6,015 bases of DNA. Origin: Gammaproteobacteria bacterium. Its GTDB lineage: Bacteria; Pseudomonadota; Gammaproteobacteria; Thiohalospirales; Thiohalospiraceae. The notes beneath the pieces are model-generated. The model saw only the letters and a list, made by a program, of their open reading frames with translations, made no database searches and was not told the DNA's origin. The translations under genes were made by a program, and so were the position numbers. Shown piece by piece: positions 1 through 5,990 of the stretch (its first letter is position 1; every line of letters begins with the position of its first letter). The stretch is from positions 1-6,015 of the forward strand of contig DRMK01000168.1 in NCBI GenBank assembly GCA_011322575.1, in the 5' to 3' direction.

Positions 1-2179
1 CCCCGCCGCGCCGCGCCACCACGGTAACGCCGGAGTCGATGGCCACCACCCGCTCCATGCCGGTTCCCACCAGCGGCTTGTCGGCCCGCAGGGTGGGCAC
101 CGCCTGGCGCTGCATGTTGGAGCCCATCAGGGCGCGGTTGGCGTCGTCGTGCTCCAGGAACGGGATCAGGGAGGCCGCCACCGAGACGATCTGCTTGGGG
201 GAAACATCCATGTACTGCACCCGATCCGGGGTGGTCATGGTGAACTCGTTGCGGTGGCGGCAGGTGACCAGCTCGTCGGCGAACCGGTTGTCCTCGGTAA
301 GCGCCGCGTTGGCCTGGGCTATCACATACTCGCTTTCGTCGATGGCGGAGAGGTAGTCCACCTCGTCGGTCACCCTGCCGTCCACGACGCGCCGGTAGGG
401 TGTCTCCAGGAAACCGTACTCATTGGTGCGCGCATAGACCGCCAGCGAGTTGATCAGGCCGATGTTGGGCCCCTCCGGGGTCTCGATGGGGCACACCCGG
501 CCGTAGTGGGTGGTGTGCACGTCACGCACCTCGAAGCCGGCCCGCTCCCTGGTCAGTCCGCCCGGACCGAGGGCCGAGATGCGCCGCTTGTGGGTCACCT
601 CGGAGAGGGGGTTGTTCTGATCCATGAACTGGGAGAGCTGGCTGGAGCCGAAGAACTCCTTGACGGCGGCCGATACCGGCTTGGCGTTGATCAGGGACTG
701 GGGCACCAGCTCCTCGGATTCGGCCACGCTGAGCCGCTCGCGCACCGCGCGCTCCACCCGCACCAGGCCCACGCGGAACTGGTTCTCGGCCATCTCCCCC
801 ACGGAGCGCACGCGGCGGTTACCCAGATGGTCGATGTCATCCACCACGCCGTTGCCGTTGCGGATGTCGATCAGCACCTTCATCACCGCCACGATATCCT
901 CGTTGGTCAGGGTGCCGGGGCCGGTAATCTCCTCCCGCCCCACACGGCGGTTGAACTTCATGCGCCCCACCGGCGAGAGGTCGTAGCGCTCCTCGCTGAA
1001 AAACAGGTTCTGGAACAGGTTCTCCGCCGACTCCTTGGTGGGCGGCTCGCCGGGGCGCATGACCCGGTAGATCTCCACCAGCGCCTCCAGCCGGTTGCTG
1101 CTCTGGTCCAGGCGCAGCGTCTCCGATATGTAGGGGCCATGATCCAGATCGTTGGTGTAGATGGTCTGGAACTCCTTTATGCCGGCGACGCGCATCCTCT
1201 CCAGCAACTCCTCGGTGATCTCGTCGTTGGCGGAGGCGATGATCTCGCCGGTCTTGTCATCCACCATGTCCTTGGCCAGCGCCTTGCCCACCAGGAACTC
1301 CGCCGGCACCTCGAGGTTCTTCACCCCGGCCTTCTCCAGCTCCCGGATGTGGCGGGCGGTGATGCGCCGCCCGGCCTCCACCAGCACCTTGCCACCGACG
1401 CTGATGTCGAACTCCAGCATCTCGCCGCGCAGCCGCCGGGGCACCAGCTCGATACTGAACCCTTTCTTGCCGATCTGGATCCGGTCGGTCTCGAAGAACA
1501 TCTCCAGGATCTCCTCCACGCTGTAGCCCAGCGCGCGGAGCAGCACCGTGGCGGGCAGCTTGCGGCGCCGGTCGATGCGCACATAGAGGATATCCTTGGG
1601 ATCGAACTCGAAATCCAGCCAGGAGCCCCGGTACGGAATCACCCGGGCGCTGAACAGCAGCTTGCCGGAAGAGTGGGTCTTGCCCTTGTCGTGCTCGAAG
1701 AACACCCCGGGGGAGCGGTGCAGCTGGGAGACGATGACCCGCTCGGTACCGTTGATGACGAAGGTGCCGTTGTCGGTCATCAGAGGGATCTCTCCCAGAT
1801 AGACCTCCTGCTCCTTTATATCCTTGACGCTCTTGTACTTGGTCTCCTTGTCATAGATCACCAGGCGCAGCTTGACCCGCAGCGGCGCCGCATAGGTGGC
1901 CCCGCGCATCTGGCACTCCTTGACATCGAACAGCGGCTCTCCCAGGCGATACTCGACATACTCCAAGGCAGCGTTTCCGGAGTAGCTCACGATGGGAAAG
2001 ATGGAGTTGAAGGCGGCCTGCAACCCCTGCTCGGCCCGCTCACTGGGCGCCACCTCCAGCTGCAGGAACTTGCGGTAGGAGTCCTTCTGGATCGCCAGCA
2101 GATAGGGCACATCCAGAATGCTGCGCTGCTTCCCGAAATCCTTGCGGATCCGTTTTTTCTCGGTGAAAGAGTAGGCCAT
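1..2179 (-). CDS. rpoB: DNA-directed RNA polymerase subunit beta, N-terminal 726 residues (partial)
   Basis: RpoB forms half of the polymerase active cleft. The frame is open from the ATG at 2179 to the left edge, giving 726 of about 1,340-1,350 residues, so the catalytic acidic pair, flap and C-terminal clamp parts lie outside. MAYSFTEKKRIRKDFGKQ is the normal start, with GAGGAA 5 bases upstream of the ATG. The protrusion and lobe are recognisable from NGTFVINGTERVIVSQLHRSPGVFF-type sequence around 1630-1780. The rifampicin region (about 670-560) reads FFGSSQLSQFMDQNNPLSE, then VTHKRRISALGPGGL; S535 (575-577) equals E. coli S531, a +4 offset. All the usual resistance positions (Q513, D516, H526, R529, S531, L533 in E. 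coli numbering) have the sensitive residue. The last visible part, GMERVVAIDSGVTVVARRGG, matches E. coli 703-722, confirming the offset. rpoC is expected beyond the edge. Confidence 0.99.
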   Translation of the reverse strand, partial: MAYSFTEKKRIRKDFGKQRSILDVPYLLAIQKDSYRKFLQLEVAPSERAEQGLQAAFNSIFPIVSYSGNAALEYVEYRLGEPLFDVKECQMRGATYAAPLRVKLRLVIYDKETKYKSVKDIKEQEVYLGEIPLMTDNGTFVINGTERVIVSQLHRSPGVFFEHDKGKTHSSGKLLFSARVIPYRGSWLDFEFDPKDILYVRIDRRRKLPATVLLRALGYSVEEILEMFFETDRIQIGKKGFSIELVPRRLRGEMLEFDISVGGKVLVEAGRRITARHIRELEKAGVKNLEVPAEFLVGKALAKDMVDDKTGEIIASANDEITEELLERMRVAGIKEFQTIYTNDLDHGPYISETLRLDQSSNRLEALVEIYRVMRPGEPPTKESAENLFQNLFFSEERYDLSPVGRMKFNRRVGREEITGPGTLTNEDIVAVMKVLIDIRNGNGVVDDIDHLGNRRVRSVGEMAENQFRVGLVRVERAVRERLSVAESEELVPQSLINAKPVSAAVKEFFGSSQLSQFMDQNNPLSEVTHKRRISALGPGGLTRERAGFEVRDVHTTHYGRVCPIETPEGPNIGLINSLAVYARTNEYGFLETPYRRVVDGRVTDEVDYLSAIDESEYVIAQANAALTEDNRFADELVTCRHRNEFTMTTPDRVQYMDVSPKQIVSVAASLIPFLEHDDANRALMGSNMQRQAVPTLRADKPLVGTGMERVVAIDSGVTVVARRGG

Positions 2180-2240
2180 CGGTATTCCTCAGCTTGTCGA
2201 TCGTCCGCGGCGGCCGCCCGGATGGCGCGCCGCCAGCAGG

Positions 2241-2268
2241 AAAAGGCCGGTGACTCCGGTCACCAGCC
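2241..2268 (-). terminator. probable rplL-rpoB attenuator (partial terminator)
   Basis: About 70 bases after the rplL stop, GGUGAC and GUCACC (2264-2259 with 2254-2249 on the minus strand) form a 6-bp stem with a 4-base loop. Three more G-C pairs (2268-2266 with 2247-2245) form below one C-A mismatch. The stem is followed by UUUU (2244-2241) and then CC. E. coli has a leaky attenuator at the same place, which lets only a fraction of polymerases enter rpoBC. The short U-run and the mismatch agree with an incomplete terminator. The remainder of the 158-base gap shows no gene; GC-rich sequence and the rpoB ribosome binding site fill the end of it. Confidence 0.7.
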
Positions 2269-2337
2269 ATTTTGATTCCAGATTGCCGTCCCTGGCGTTC
2301 AGACTGCAGATATTCAGTTGCGAAGATCCTGACGCGG

Positions 2338-2721
2338 TTACTTGAGCTCCACCGTTGCTCCCGCCTCCTCAAGCTCCTTCTTGATCTGCTCGGCCTCTTC
2401 CTTGGAGGCCCCTTCCTTGATGGTGGAGGGGACTCCCTCGACCATCTCCTTGGCCTCCTTGAGACCCAGGCTGGTAACGCCACGCACCGCCTTGATCACC
2501 TTGACCTTGTTGTCGCCAAAGCTGGTCATCACCACGTCGAACTCGTCCTTCTCGGCAGCGGCAGCGGCCTCGCCACCGGCCGCGGCGGCGGCGGGAGCGG
2601 CGGCGACCGCCGCGGCAGCCGATACACCGAACTTCTCCTCCATCGCCTCGATGAGCTCCACCACCTCCATCACAGACATGTTGGCAATGGTATCCAGAAT
2701 ATCCTCTTTTGAAACGGCCAT
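2338..2721 (-). CDS. rplL: 50S ribosomal protein L7/L12
   Basis: This acidic 127-residue stalk protein recruits translational GTPases (EF-Tu, EF-G, IF2) to the ribosome. The N-terminal dimerisation domain (1-33) is SKEDILDTIANMSVMEVVEL-like. A flexible hinge rich in Ala and Gly follows (about 34-57), then the globular C-terminal domain (58-127). The factor-binding helices KVIKAVRGVTSLGLKEAK (74-91) are intact, and the protein ends in ATVELK. The hinge is almost entirely alanine (AAAAVAAAPAAAAAGGEAAAAA), which makes the DNA here GCC/GCG-repetitive. The ATG is supported by GAGGAG at a slightly long 11-base spacing. The gene is followed by the probable attenuator that reduces transcription into rpoB, which would help make much more L7/L12 than polymerase. 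Confidence 0.99.
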   Translation of the reverse strand: MAVSKEDILDTIANMSVMEVVELIEAMEEKFGVSAAAAVAAAPAAAAAGGEAAAAAEKDEFDVVMTSFGDNKVKVIKAVRGVTSLGLKEAKEMVEGVPSTIKEGASKEEAEQIKKELEEAGATVELK

Positions 2722-2755
2722 GATAGTATCAACTCCTCGATTGAATCAGGTATCT

Positions 2756-2771
2756 CCGGGGCTGCCCCCGG
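2756..2771 (-). other. 6-bp GC hairpin between rplJ and rplL
   Basis: CCGGGG (2756-2761) and CCCCGG (2766-2771) pair perfectly around a 4-base loop, 22 bases after the rplJ stop and 34 bases before the rplL start. No T-run follows on the minus strand, so termination is unlikely. It may stabilise the rplL message or influence its higher translation, since L7/L12 is needed in several copies per ribosome while L10 is needed once. The rest of the 72-base gap holds only the rplL ribosome binding site (GAGGAG, 11 bases from the ATG). Confidence 0.45.
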
Positions 2772-2793
2772 CAGACAAATCACGAAAACATCG

Positions 2794-3327
2794 TCACGCA
2801 GCCTCGGACTGCTTCTTGTCGCGCACGGCTGCCACGGTACGAACCAGCTTGGCATGGGGCTCGGCAAGGGTACGCACAAACTTGCCAATGGGCGCCTTCA
2901 TCACCGACATGAGCATGCTGATGGCCTGCTCCTTGGTGGGCATCTTGGCCAGCCGATCGATCTCGCTCCCATCCAGCAGCTTGCCGCCGATGGAAACCAG
3001 CTTCACGGCCAGTTTGTCGTTCTCCTTGCTGAACTCGGAAACCACCCGCGCGGCGGCGCCGGGGTCCTCCTTGGAGAACGCCAGCACCAGAGGCCCCACC
3101 AGGGCTTCCGACATGCACTCAAACTCCGTACCCTGCACCGCGCGCCGCGCCAGCGTGTTCTTGACCACCCGCATATAGACCCCGGACTCACGCGCCTTGG
3201 CGCGCAGCTCGGTCATCTCCACGGCGGTCAGCCCCTTGTACTCCGCGGCAATGGCGGACAGGGCGCCGGATGCGACCTCGGCGACTTCAGCGACGATGGC
3301 CTTCTTATCGTCAGGACTCAAAGGCAT
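2794..3327 (-). CDS. rplJ: 50S ribosomal protein L10
   Basis: L10 (177 residues; E. coli about 165) anchors the L7/L12 dimers to the 23S rRNA at the base of the stalk. The N-terminal domain includes AAEYKGLTAVEMTELRAKAR (27-46) and the conserved MRVVKNTLARRAV (52-64), which contacts rRNA. SIGGKLLDGSEIDRLAKMP (112-130) leads into the long C-terminal helix (about 133-172) that binds successive L7/L12 dimers. The start MPLSPDDKKAIVAEV is normal, and the ATG has GAGAGGUGA about 6-7 bases upstream. A small 5-bp hairpin (3350-3354 with 3359-3363) lies just before this ribosome binding site. The tail KKQSEAA extends a little beyond shorter homologues. With L7/L12, the protein should feed back on the leader at 3456-3550. 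Confidence 0.99.
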   Translation of the reverse strand: MPLSPDDKKAIVAEVAEVASGALSAIAAEYKGLTAVEMTELRAKARESGVYMRVVKNTLARRAVQGTEFECMSEALVGPLVLAFSKEDPGAAARVVSEFSKENDKLAVKLVSIGGKLLDGSEIDRLAKMPTKEQAISMLMSVMKAPIGKFVRTLAEPHAKLVRTVAAVRDKKQSEAA

Positions 3328-3455
3328 GCAGTGTCACCTCTCGACAGATGGGAGCAAGCTCCCGTTTGAGTTACTACCCTGAGACGCCGTCCCGCGCCGC
3401 GGAACCGGCATCTCCCCACGGTGACCCTTGCCGGAACAAAACCTGTCTCGGATAC

Positions 3456-3550
3456 ACCGTCTGCGCAGGCGGAGAACCTCCCTCCAATTAAGCGTCCCGC
3501 CGGGACGCACCTGCGGTCTTTGACGCCCGCCAGCCGTGCAAGGCTGGCGG
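3456..3550 (-). ncRNA. ribosomal protein L10 leader RNA (cis-regulatory)
   Basis: The transcript between rplA and rplJ contains the elements of the known L10 leader, a structure bound by the L10-(L7/L12) complex to repress rplJ-rplL translation. In 5' to 3' order: a 9-bp hairpin (3550-3542 with 3535-3527, 6-base loop), then GUCAAAGACCGCAGG (3524-3510). A 7-bp hairpin with a 3-base loop follows (3508-3502 with 3498-3492), then CUUAAUU. Finally CCUGCGCAGACGGU (3469-3456) pairs its CCUGCG with CGCAGG; the offset AGAC and CGGU beside GACCG form the kink-turn-like site. As I recall it, the E. coli leader has the same order, with GAAGACCGCAGG and CCUGCGUAGACGGUGAC. An additional small hairpin (3485-3471) sits between UUAAUU and CCUGCG. 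About 130 bases separate the site from the rplJ start, so repression probably acts at a distance on structure or initiation. Confidence 0.88.
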
Positions 3551-3561
3551 CCAAAGCCTTG

Positions 3562-4257
<696 letters not shown>

Positions 4258-4258
4258 C

Positions 4259-4690
4259 TCAAACACCCTCCGTCTCCAGGCCCATGCTGCGTGCGGTACC
4301 GGCGATGATACGCACCGCGGCATCCAGATCGGCCGCGTTGAGATCCGGCTCCTTCGTCCTGGCGATCTCCTCCAGCTGGGCGCGGGTCACCTTGCCCACC
4401 TTGTCACGGTTGGGGACGCCGGAGCCCTTGGCTATCCCGGCCGCCTTCCTGAGCAGCACCGAGGCGGGCGGGGTCTTGGTGATGAAGGTGAAGCTGCGGT
4501 CGTTGTAGACGGTGATCACCACCGGGATCGGCATCCCCTTCTCCATGTTCTGGGTCTTGGCGTTGAACGCCTTGCAGAACTCCATGATGTTGACCCCGTG
4601 CTGGCCCAGCGCGGGGCCCACGGGGGGACTCGGGTTGGCCTGACCAGCCGGCACCTGCAGCTTGATGTAGGCCTCTATCTTCTTTGCCAT
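4259..4690 (-). CDS. rplK: 50S ribosomal protein L11
   Basis: This is the full-length 143-residue L11 (E. coli 142). It binds the GTPase-associated region of 23S rRNA at the stalk base and takes part in factor binding and RelA activation. The N-terminal domain (1-70) carries the proline-rich loop QANPSPPVGPALGQ (17-30), where thiostrepton acts, then HGVNIMEFCKAFNAKT (31-46). TKTPPA (71-76) is the hinge, and the C-terminal RNA-binding domain (77-143) includes LLRKAAGIAKGSG (79-91). The ATG is preceded by a strong AAGGAG (4703-4698) at 7-base spacing, and MAKKIEAYIKLQVPAG is the expected beginning. The TGA stop is one base from the rplA start, so the two are probably translationally coupled. 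L1, the product of the next gene, is the usual autogenous repressor of this pair. Confidence 0.99.
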   Translation of the reverse strand: MAKKIEAYIKLQVPAGQANPSPPVGPALGQHGVNIMEFCKAFNAKTQNMEKGMPIPVVITVYNDRSFTFITKTPPASVLLRKAAGIAKGSGVPNRDKVGKVTRAQLEEIARTKEPDLNAADLDAAVRIIAGTARSMGLETEGV

Positions 4691-4707
4691 CGTTCAACTC
4701 CTTGGGT

Positions 4708-4732
4708 GGGTACGAACGCCTCACGGCTCCCC
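4708..4732 (-). promoter_or_regulatory. candidate L1-binding site in the rplK leader
   Basis: On the minus strand this segment reads GGGGAGCC-GUGA-GGCGUUCGUACCC and ends 17 bases before the rplK start. It can fold as GCC/GGC closing a GUGA (GNRA-type) loop, with an outer GGG/CCC pair across an asymmetric internal loop. L1 is known to repress the rplKA mRNA by binding a leader structure that mimics its 23S rRNA site, where a GGGAGCC...GUGA-like motif also occurs. The position and motif fit that role, but the helices are short and I am comparing from memory, so this is only a candidate. Confidence 0.3.
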
Positions 4733-4810
4733 TTGAAACTCAACCGCAACCGCCCGGCCTGCCTATCGATTCCGCCACTCCCGCGCTGCATCCACGGGCG
4801 CGGCCCGGGC

Positions 4811-4834
4811 GGTTGCCGGAAACATCCGGCAACC
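4811..4834 (-). other. perfect 10-bp hairpin between nusG and rplK
   Basis: GGTTGCCGGA (4811-4820) and TCCGGCAACC (4825-4834) are perfect reverse complements around a 4-base loop, 15 bases after the nusG stop. A further 3 pairs (4808-4810 with 4836-4838) can form past a single bulged C at 4835. On the minus strand the stem is followed by GCCCGGGCC, with no T-run, so it is not a classic intrinsic terminator. It could protect the nusG 3' end, be a processing site, or assist Rho-dependent termination. The rest of the 159-base gap shows no convincing promoter, although E. coli has one (P-L11) at this place. Confidence 0.65.
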
Positions 4835-4849
4835 CGCCGACGGTTACAC

Positions 4850-5383
4850 TCAACCTTTCTCGACCTGGCTGAACTCCAGATCGACGGGGGTTGAACGCCC
4901 GAAAATCAGTACCGAGACGCGCATGCGGCTCTTCTCGTAGTCCACCTCCTCGACCACGCCGTTGAAATCGTTGAACGGCCCGTCGCAGATCCGCACCACC
5001 TCGCCCGGCTCGAACAGCACCTTGGGACGGGGCTTCTCCACCCCCTCCTGGATGCGATCCAGGATCGCCTGGGCCTCCCGGTCGCTGATGGGCGCCGGGC
5101 GATCGGAGGTGCCGCCGATGAACCCCATCACCTTGGGAACATCCTTCACCAGGTGCCAGGTGTCATCGTCCATCTCCATCTGGACCAGCACGTAACCGGG
5201 GAAGAACTTGCGCTCGCTCTTGCGCTTCTGCCCCTCGCGCATCTCCACCAGCTCCTCGGTGGGAACCAGGATCTCCCCAAACTTCTCCTCCATGCCATAG
5301 CGCTTGATACGCTCGGCCAGAGAACGCTTAACCTGGTTCTCATAGCCGGAGTAGGCATGTACCACGTACCACCGTTTCGTCAC
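4850..5383 (-). CDS. nusG: transcription termination/antitermination factor NusG
   Basis: NusG is a 177-residue cytoplasmic factor (E. coli 181). Its N-terminal NGN domain (about 1-115) binds RNA polymerase across the cleft and suppresses pausing; its C-terminal KOW domain (about 123-177) binds Rho or ribosomal protein S10. Visible signatures are the WYVVHAYSGYENQV start (5-18), KFFPGYVLVQMEMD (59-72), and the KOW stretch FEPGEVVRICDGPFNDFNGVVEEVD (124-148, given here only as its boundaries F124, G127, G135, F140, G142, D148). FGRSTPVDLEFSQVEKG closes the protein. F161 matches the E. coli S10/Rho-contacting F165 after a 4-residue offset. Translation starts at GTG rather than ATG; the next codons TKRWYVVH are the normal NusG beginning, so this start is well supported. 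It lies 4 bases after secE in the conserved secE-nusG pair. Confidence 0.98.
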   Translation of the reverse strand: MTKRWYVVHAYSGYENQVKRSLAERIKRYGMEEKFGEILVPTEELVEMREGQKRKSERKFFPGYVLVQMEMDDDTWHLVKDVPKVMGFIGGTSDRPAPISDREAQAILDRIQEGVEKPRPKVLFEPGEVVRICDGPFNDFNGVVEEVDYEKSRMRVSVLIFGRSTPVDLEFSQVEKG

Positions 5384-5387
5384 GGTC

Positions 5388-5735
5388 TCAAGCTCCCTGG
5401 CCGGTCAGCAGACGGACCGCCCACAACAAGAACATATCCAGCAGCCAGAGCAGGATCCCCATGATGATCACCATGATGATCACTATCAGCGTGGTCTGGG
5501 TGGTCTCCTTGCGGGTAGGCCAGACCACCTTGCGGATCTCCACCATGCTGCCCCGCAGGAAGTCGCGTGCGTTGCGCCCCGCCTCGCTCTGCAGCGCCAC
5601 CAGGGCACTGAGTCCAGCCGCCGCCAGCAGCCCGAGCACCCGGTACAGCAGGGGATATTCGCCCAGCACATAGAAGGCGGCCACGGCTCCCAGCAGGATA
5701 AGCGCCGCCAGCGACAGTTTGATCTTGTCTGCCAT
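5388..5735 (-). CDS. secE: preprotein translocase subunit SecE
   Basis: This 115-residue inner-membrane protein is the SecE subunit that clamps SecY in the SecYEG channel. Two hydrophobic segments (about 7-25 and 30-48) are followed by a cytoplasmic amphipathic region. Next comes the family signature EIRKVVWPTRKETTQTT (66-82), then the essential third membrane segment (about 83-108). Three segments are typical of gammaproteobacterial SecE; E. coli SecE is 127 residues. The ATG at 5735 gives the start MADKIKL, but its Shine-Dalgarno is poor: the nearest purine block, GGAGAGGG, ends 17 bases upstream. An in-frame GTG at 5768-5766 has a GAGGGGG block 7 bases upstream and would add 11 residues (126 in all), so the start is not certain. 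The gene begins 54 bases after the tRNA-Trp and ends 4 bases before nusG. Confidence 0.95.
   Translation of the reverse strand: MADKIKLSLAALILLGAVAAFYVLGEYPLLYRVLGLLAAAGLSALVALQSEAGRNARDFLRGSMVEIRKVVWPTRKETTQTTLIVIIMVIIMGILLWLLDMFLLWAVRLLTGQGA
5393..5398 (-). promoter_or_regulatory. ribosome binding site of nusG, inside the end of secE
   Basis: AGGGAG on the minus strand lies 9 bases before the GTG start of nusG, overlapping the last codons and stop region of secE. It supports GTG at 5383 as the nusG start and suggests that translation of the two genes is coupled. Confidence 0.7.
5460..5483 (-). repeat. 2 x 12-bp perfect tandem repeat inside secE
   Basis: The unit catgatgatcac (plus-strand reading) occurs twice head to tail, at 5460-5471 and 5472-5483. 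On the coding strand it specifies VIIMVIIM in the third transmembrane segment of SecE. The copies are identical at DNA level, including wobble positions. A recent in-frame duplication, or simple codon repetition in a hydrophobic helix, could both produce this. Confidence 0.8.
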
Positions 5736-5789
5736 AACCGTTCGTCGGGTTTCCCTCTCCGGGGCCACGCATGCGCCCCCTCTCTCTAG

Positions 5790-5865
5790 TGGCAGGCCAG
5801 GAGGGAATCGAACCCCCAACCTGCGGTTTTGGAGCCCGCTGCTCTGCCAATTGAGCTACTGGCCT
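5790..5865 (-). tRNA. tRNA-Trp (anticodon CCA)
   Basis: A full 76-nt cloverleaf folds on the minus strand. The acceptor stem AGGCCAG/CTGGCCT pairs over all 7 bp. The D-stem is GCTC/GAGC with an 8-nt loop containing GG. The anticodon loop CTCCAAA has anticodon CCA at 5832-5830. The T-arm is GGGGG-TTCGATT-CCCTC with one G-U pair. Discriminator G73 and a genomically encoded CCA end follow. The D-stem, loop lengths and A37A38 agree with gammaproteobacterial tRNA-Trp. The one oddity is the last anticodon-stem pair, G31 (5835) opposite A39 (5827), where E. coli has U31-A39. The gene lies between tuf and secE, a common arrangement in Proteobacteria, and is probably cotranscribed with secE-nusG and released by RNase processing. 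Confidence 0.97.
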
Positions 5866-5878
5866 GTAAAACAACCGT

Positions 5879-5891
5879 CCCGCAGGGCGGG
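5879..5891 (-). other. short GC hairpin just upstream of tRNA-Trp
   Basis: CCCGC and GCGGG (5879-5883 with 5887-5891) form a 5-bp stem with a 3-base loop. On the minus strand it is followed by ACGGTTGTTTTAC and then the first base of the tRNA 13 bases later. It may be a 5' leader structure of the tRNA precursor or a weak second stop for tuf read-through. The stem is short and the T-run is displaced, so function is uncertain. The rest of the 69 bases between the terminator and the tRNA should hold the promoter of the downstream unit if there is one, but I see no convincing -35/-10 pair. Confidence 0.3.
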
Positions 5892-5930
5892 TGCGGATAC
5901 CACCTCCCGCCGGATCTGCCCGGCTCCCAA

Positions 5931-5961
5931 AAGACGAGAGACGGAAGGCGTCCGTCTCTCG
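5931..5961 (-). terminator. intrinsic terminator downstream of tuf
   Basis: A perfect 11-bp inverted repeat (5935-5945 with 5951-5961, 5-base loop 5946-5950) is followed on the minus strand by TCTTTT (5934-5929). It begins 30 bases after the tuf stop. The stem is uninterrupted and the U-run is short but correctly placed. This is the strongest terminator-like structure in the window, and it separates tuf from the tRNA-Trp/secE/nusG unit. The loop and U-tract favour minus-strand action: on the plus strand the stem is followed by CTTGCC, not a T-run. Confidence 0.85.
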
Positions 5962-5990
5962 CTTGCCACCGGCGCTGTCTGCGGAAAAAG

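Noticed and set aside
149..2275. A 708-codon open frame on the plus strand antisense to rpoB
   Set aside because: It mirrors the rpoB coding strand in a GC-rich gene, where antisense frames rarely meet stops. Its translation is His/Leu/Gly-rich with no recognisable domain, while the minus-strand frame is unmistakable RpoB.
2549..2620. GCC/GCG-rich repetitive tract as a possible microsatellite or repeat element
   Set aside because: It is the coding sequence of the alanine-rich hinge of L7/L12, a normal feature of the family.
3382..3463. A 26-codon GTG-started frame after the kink-turn element, possibly a leader peptide
   Set aside because: The GGAGG-type sequence upstream lies in the L10 leader helices and is not at normal spacing, and the peptide has no run of regulatory codons.
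4258..4323. A longer rplA with 22 extra N-terminal residues
   Set aside because: The extension overlaps the end of rplK in another frame and lacks similarity to L1; MARLSKRKREI is the usual start and has its own ribosome binding site.
5761..5779. GGGGC...GCCCC inverted repeat between tRNA-Trp and secE as a terminator
   Set aside because: The stem is only 5 bp with a 9-base loop and no T-run follows. It is more likely incidental or part of tRNA 3' processing.
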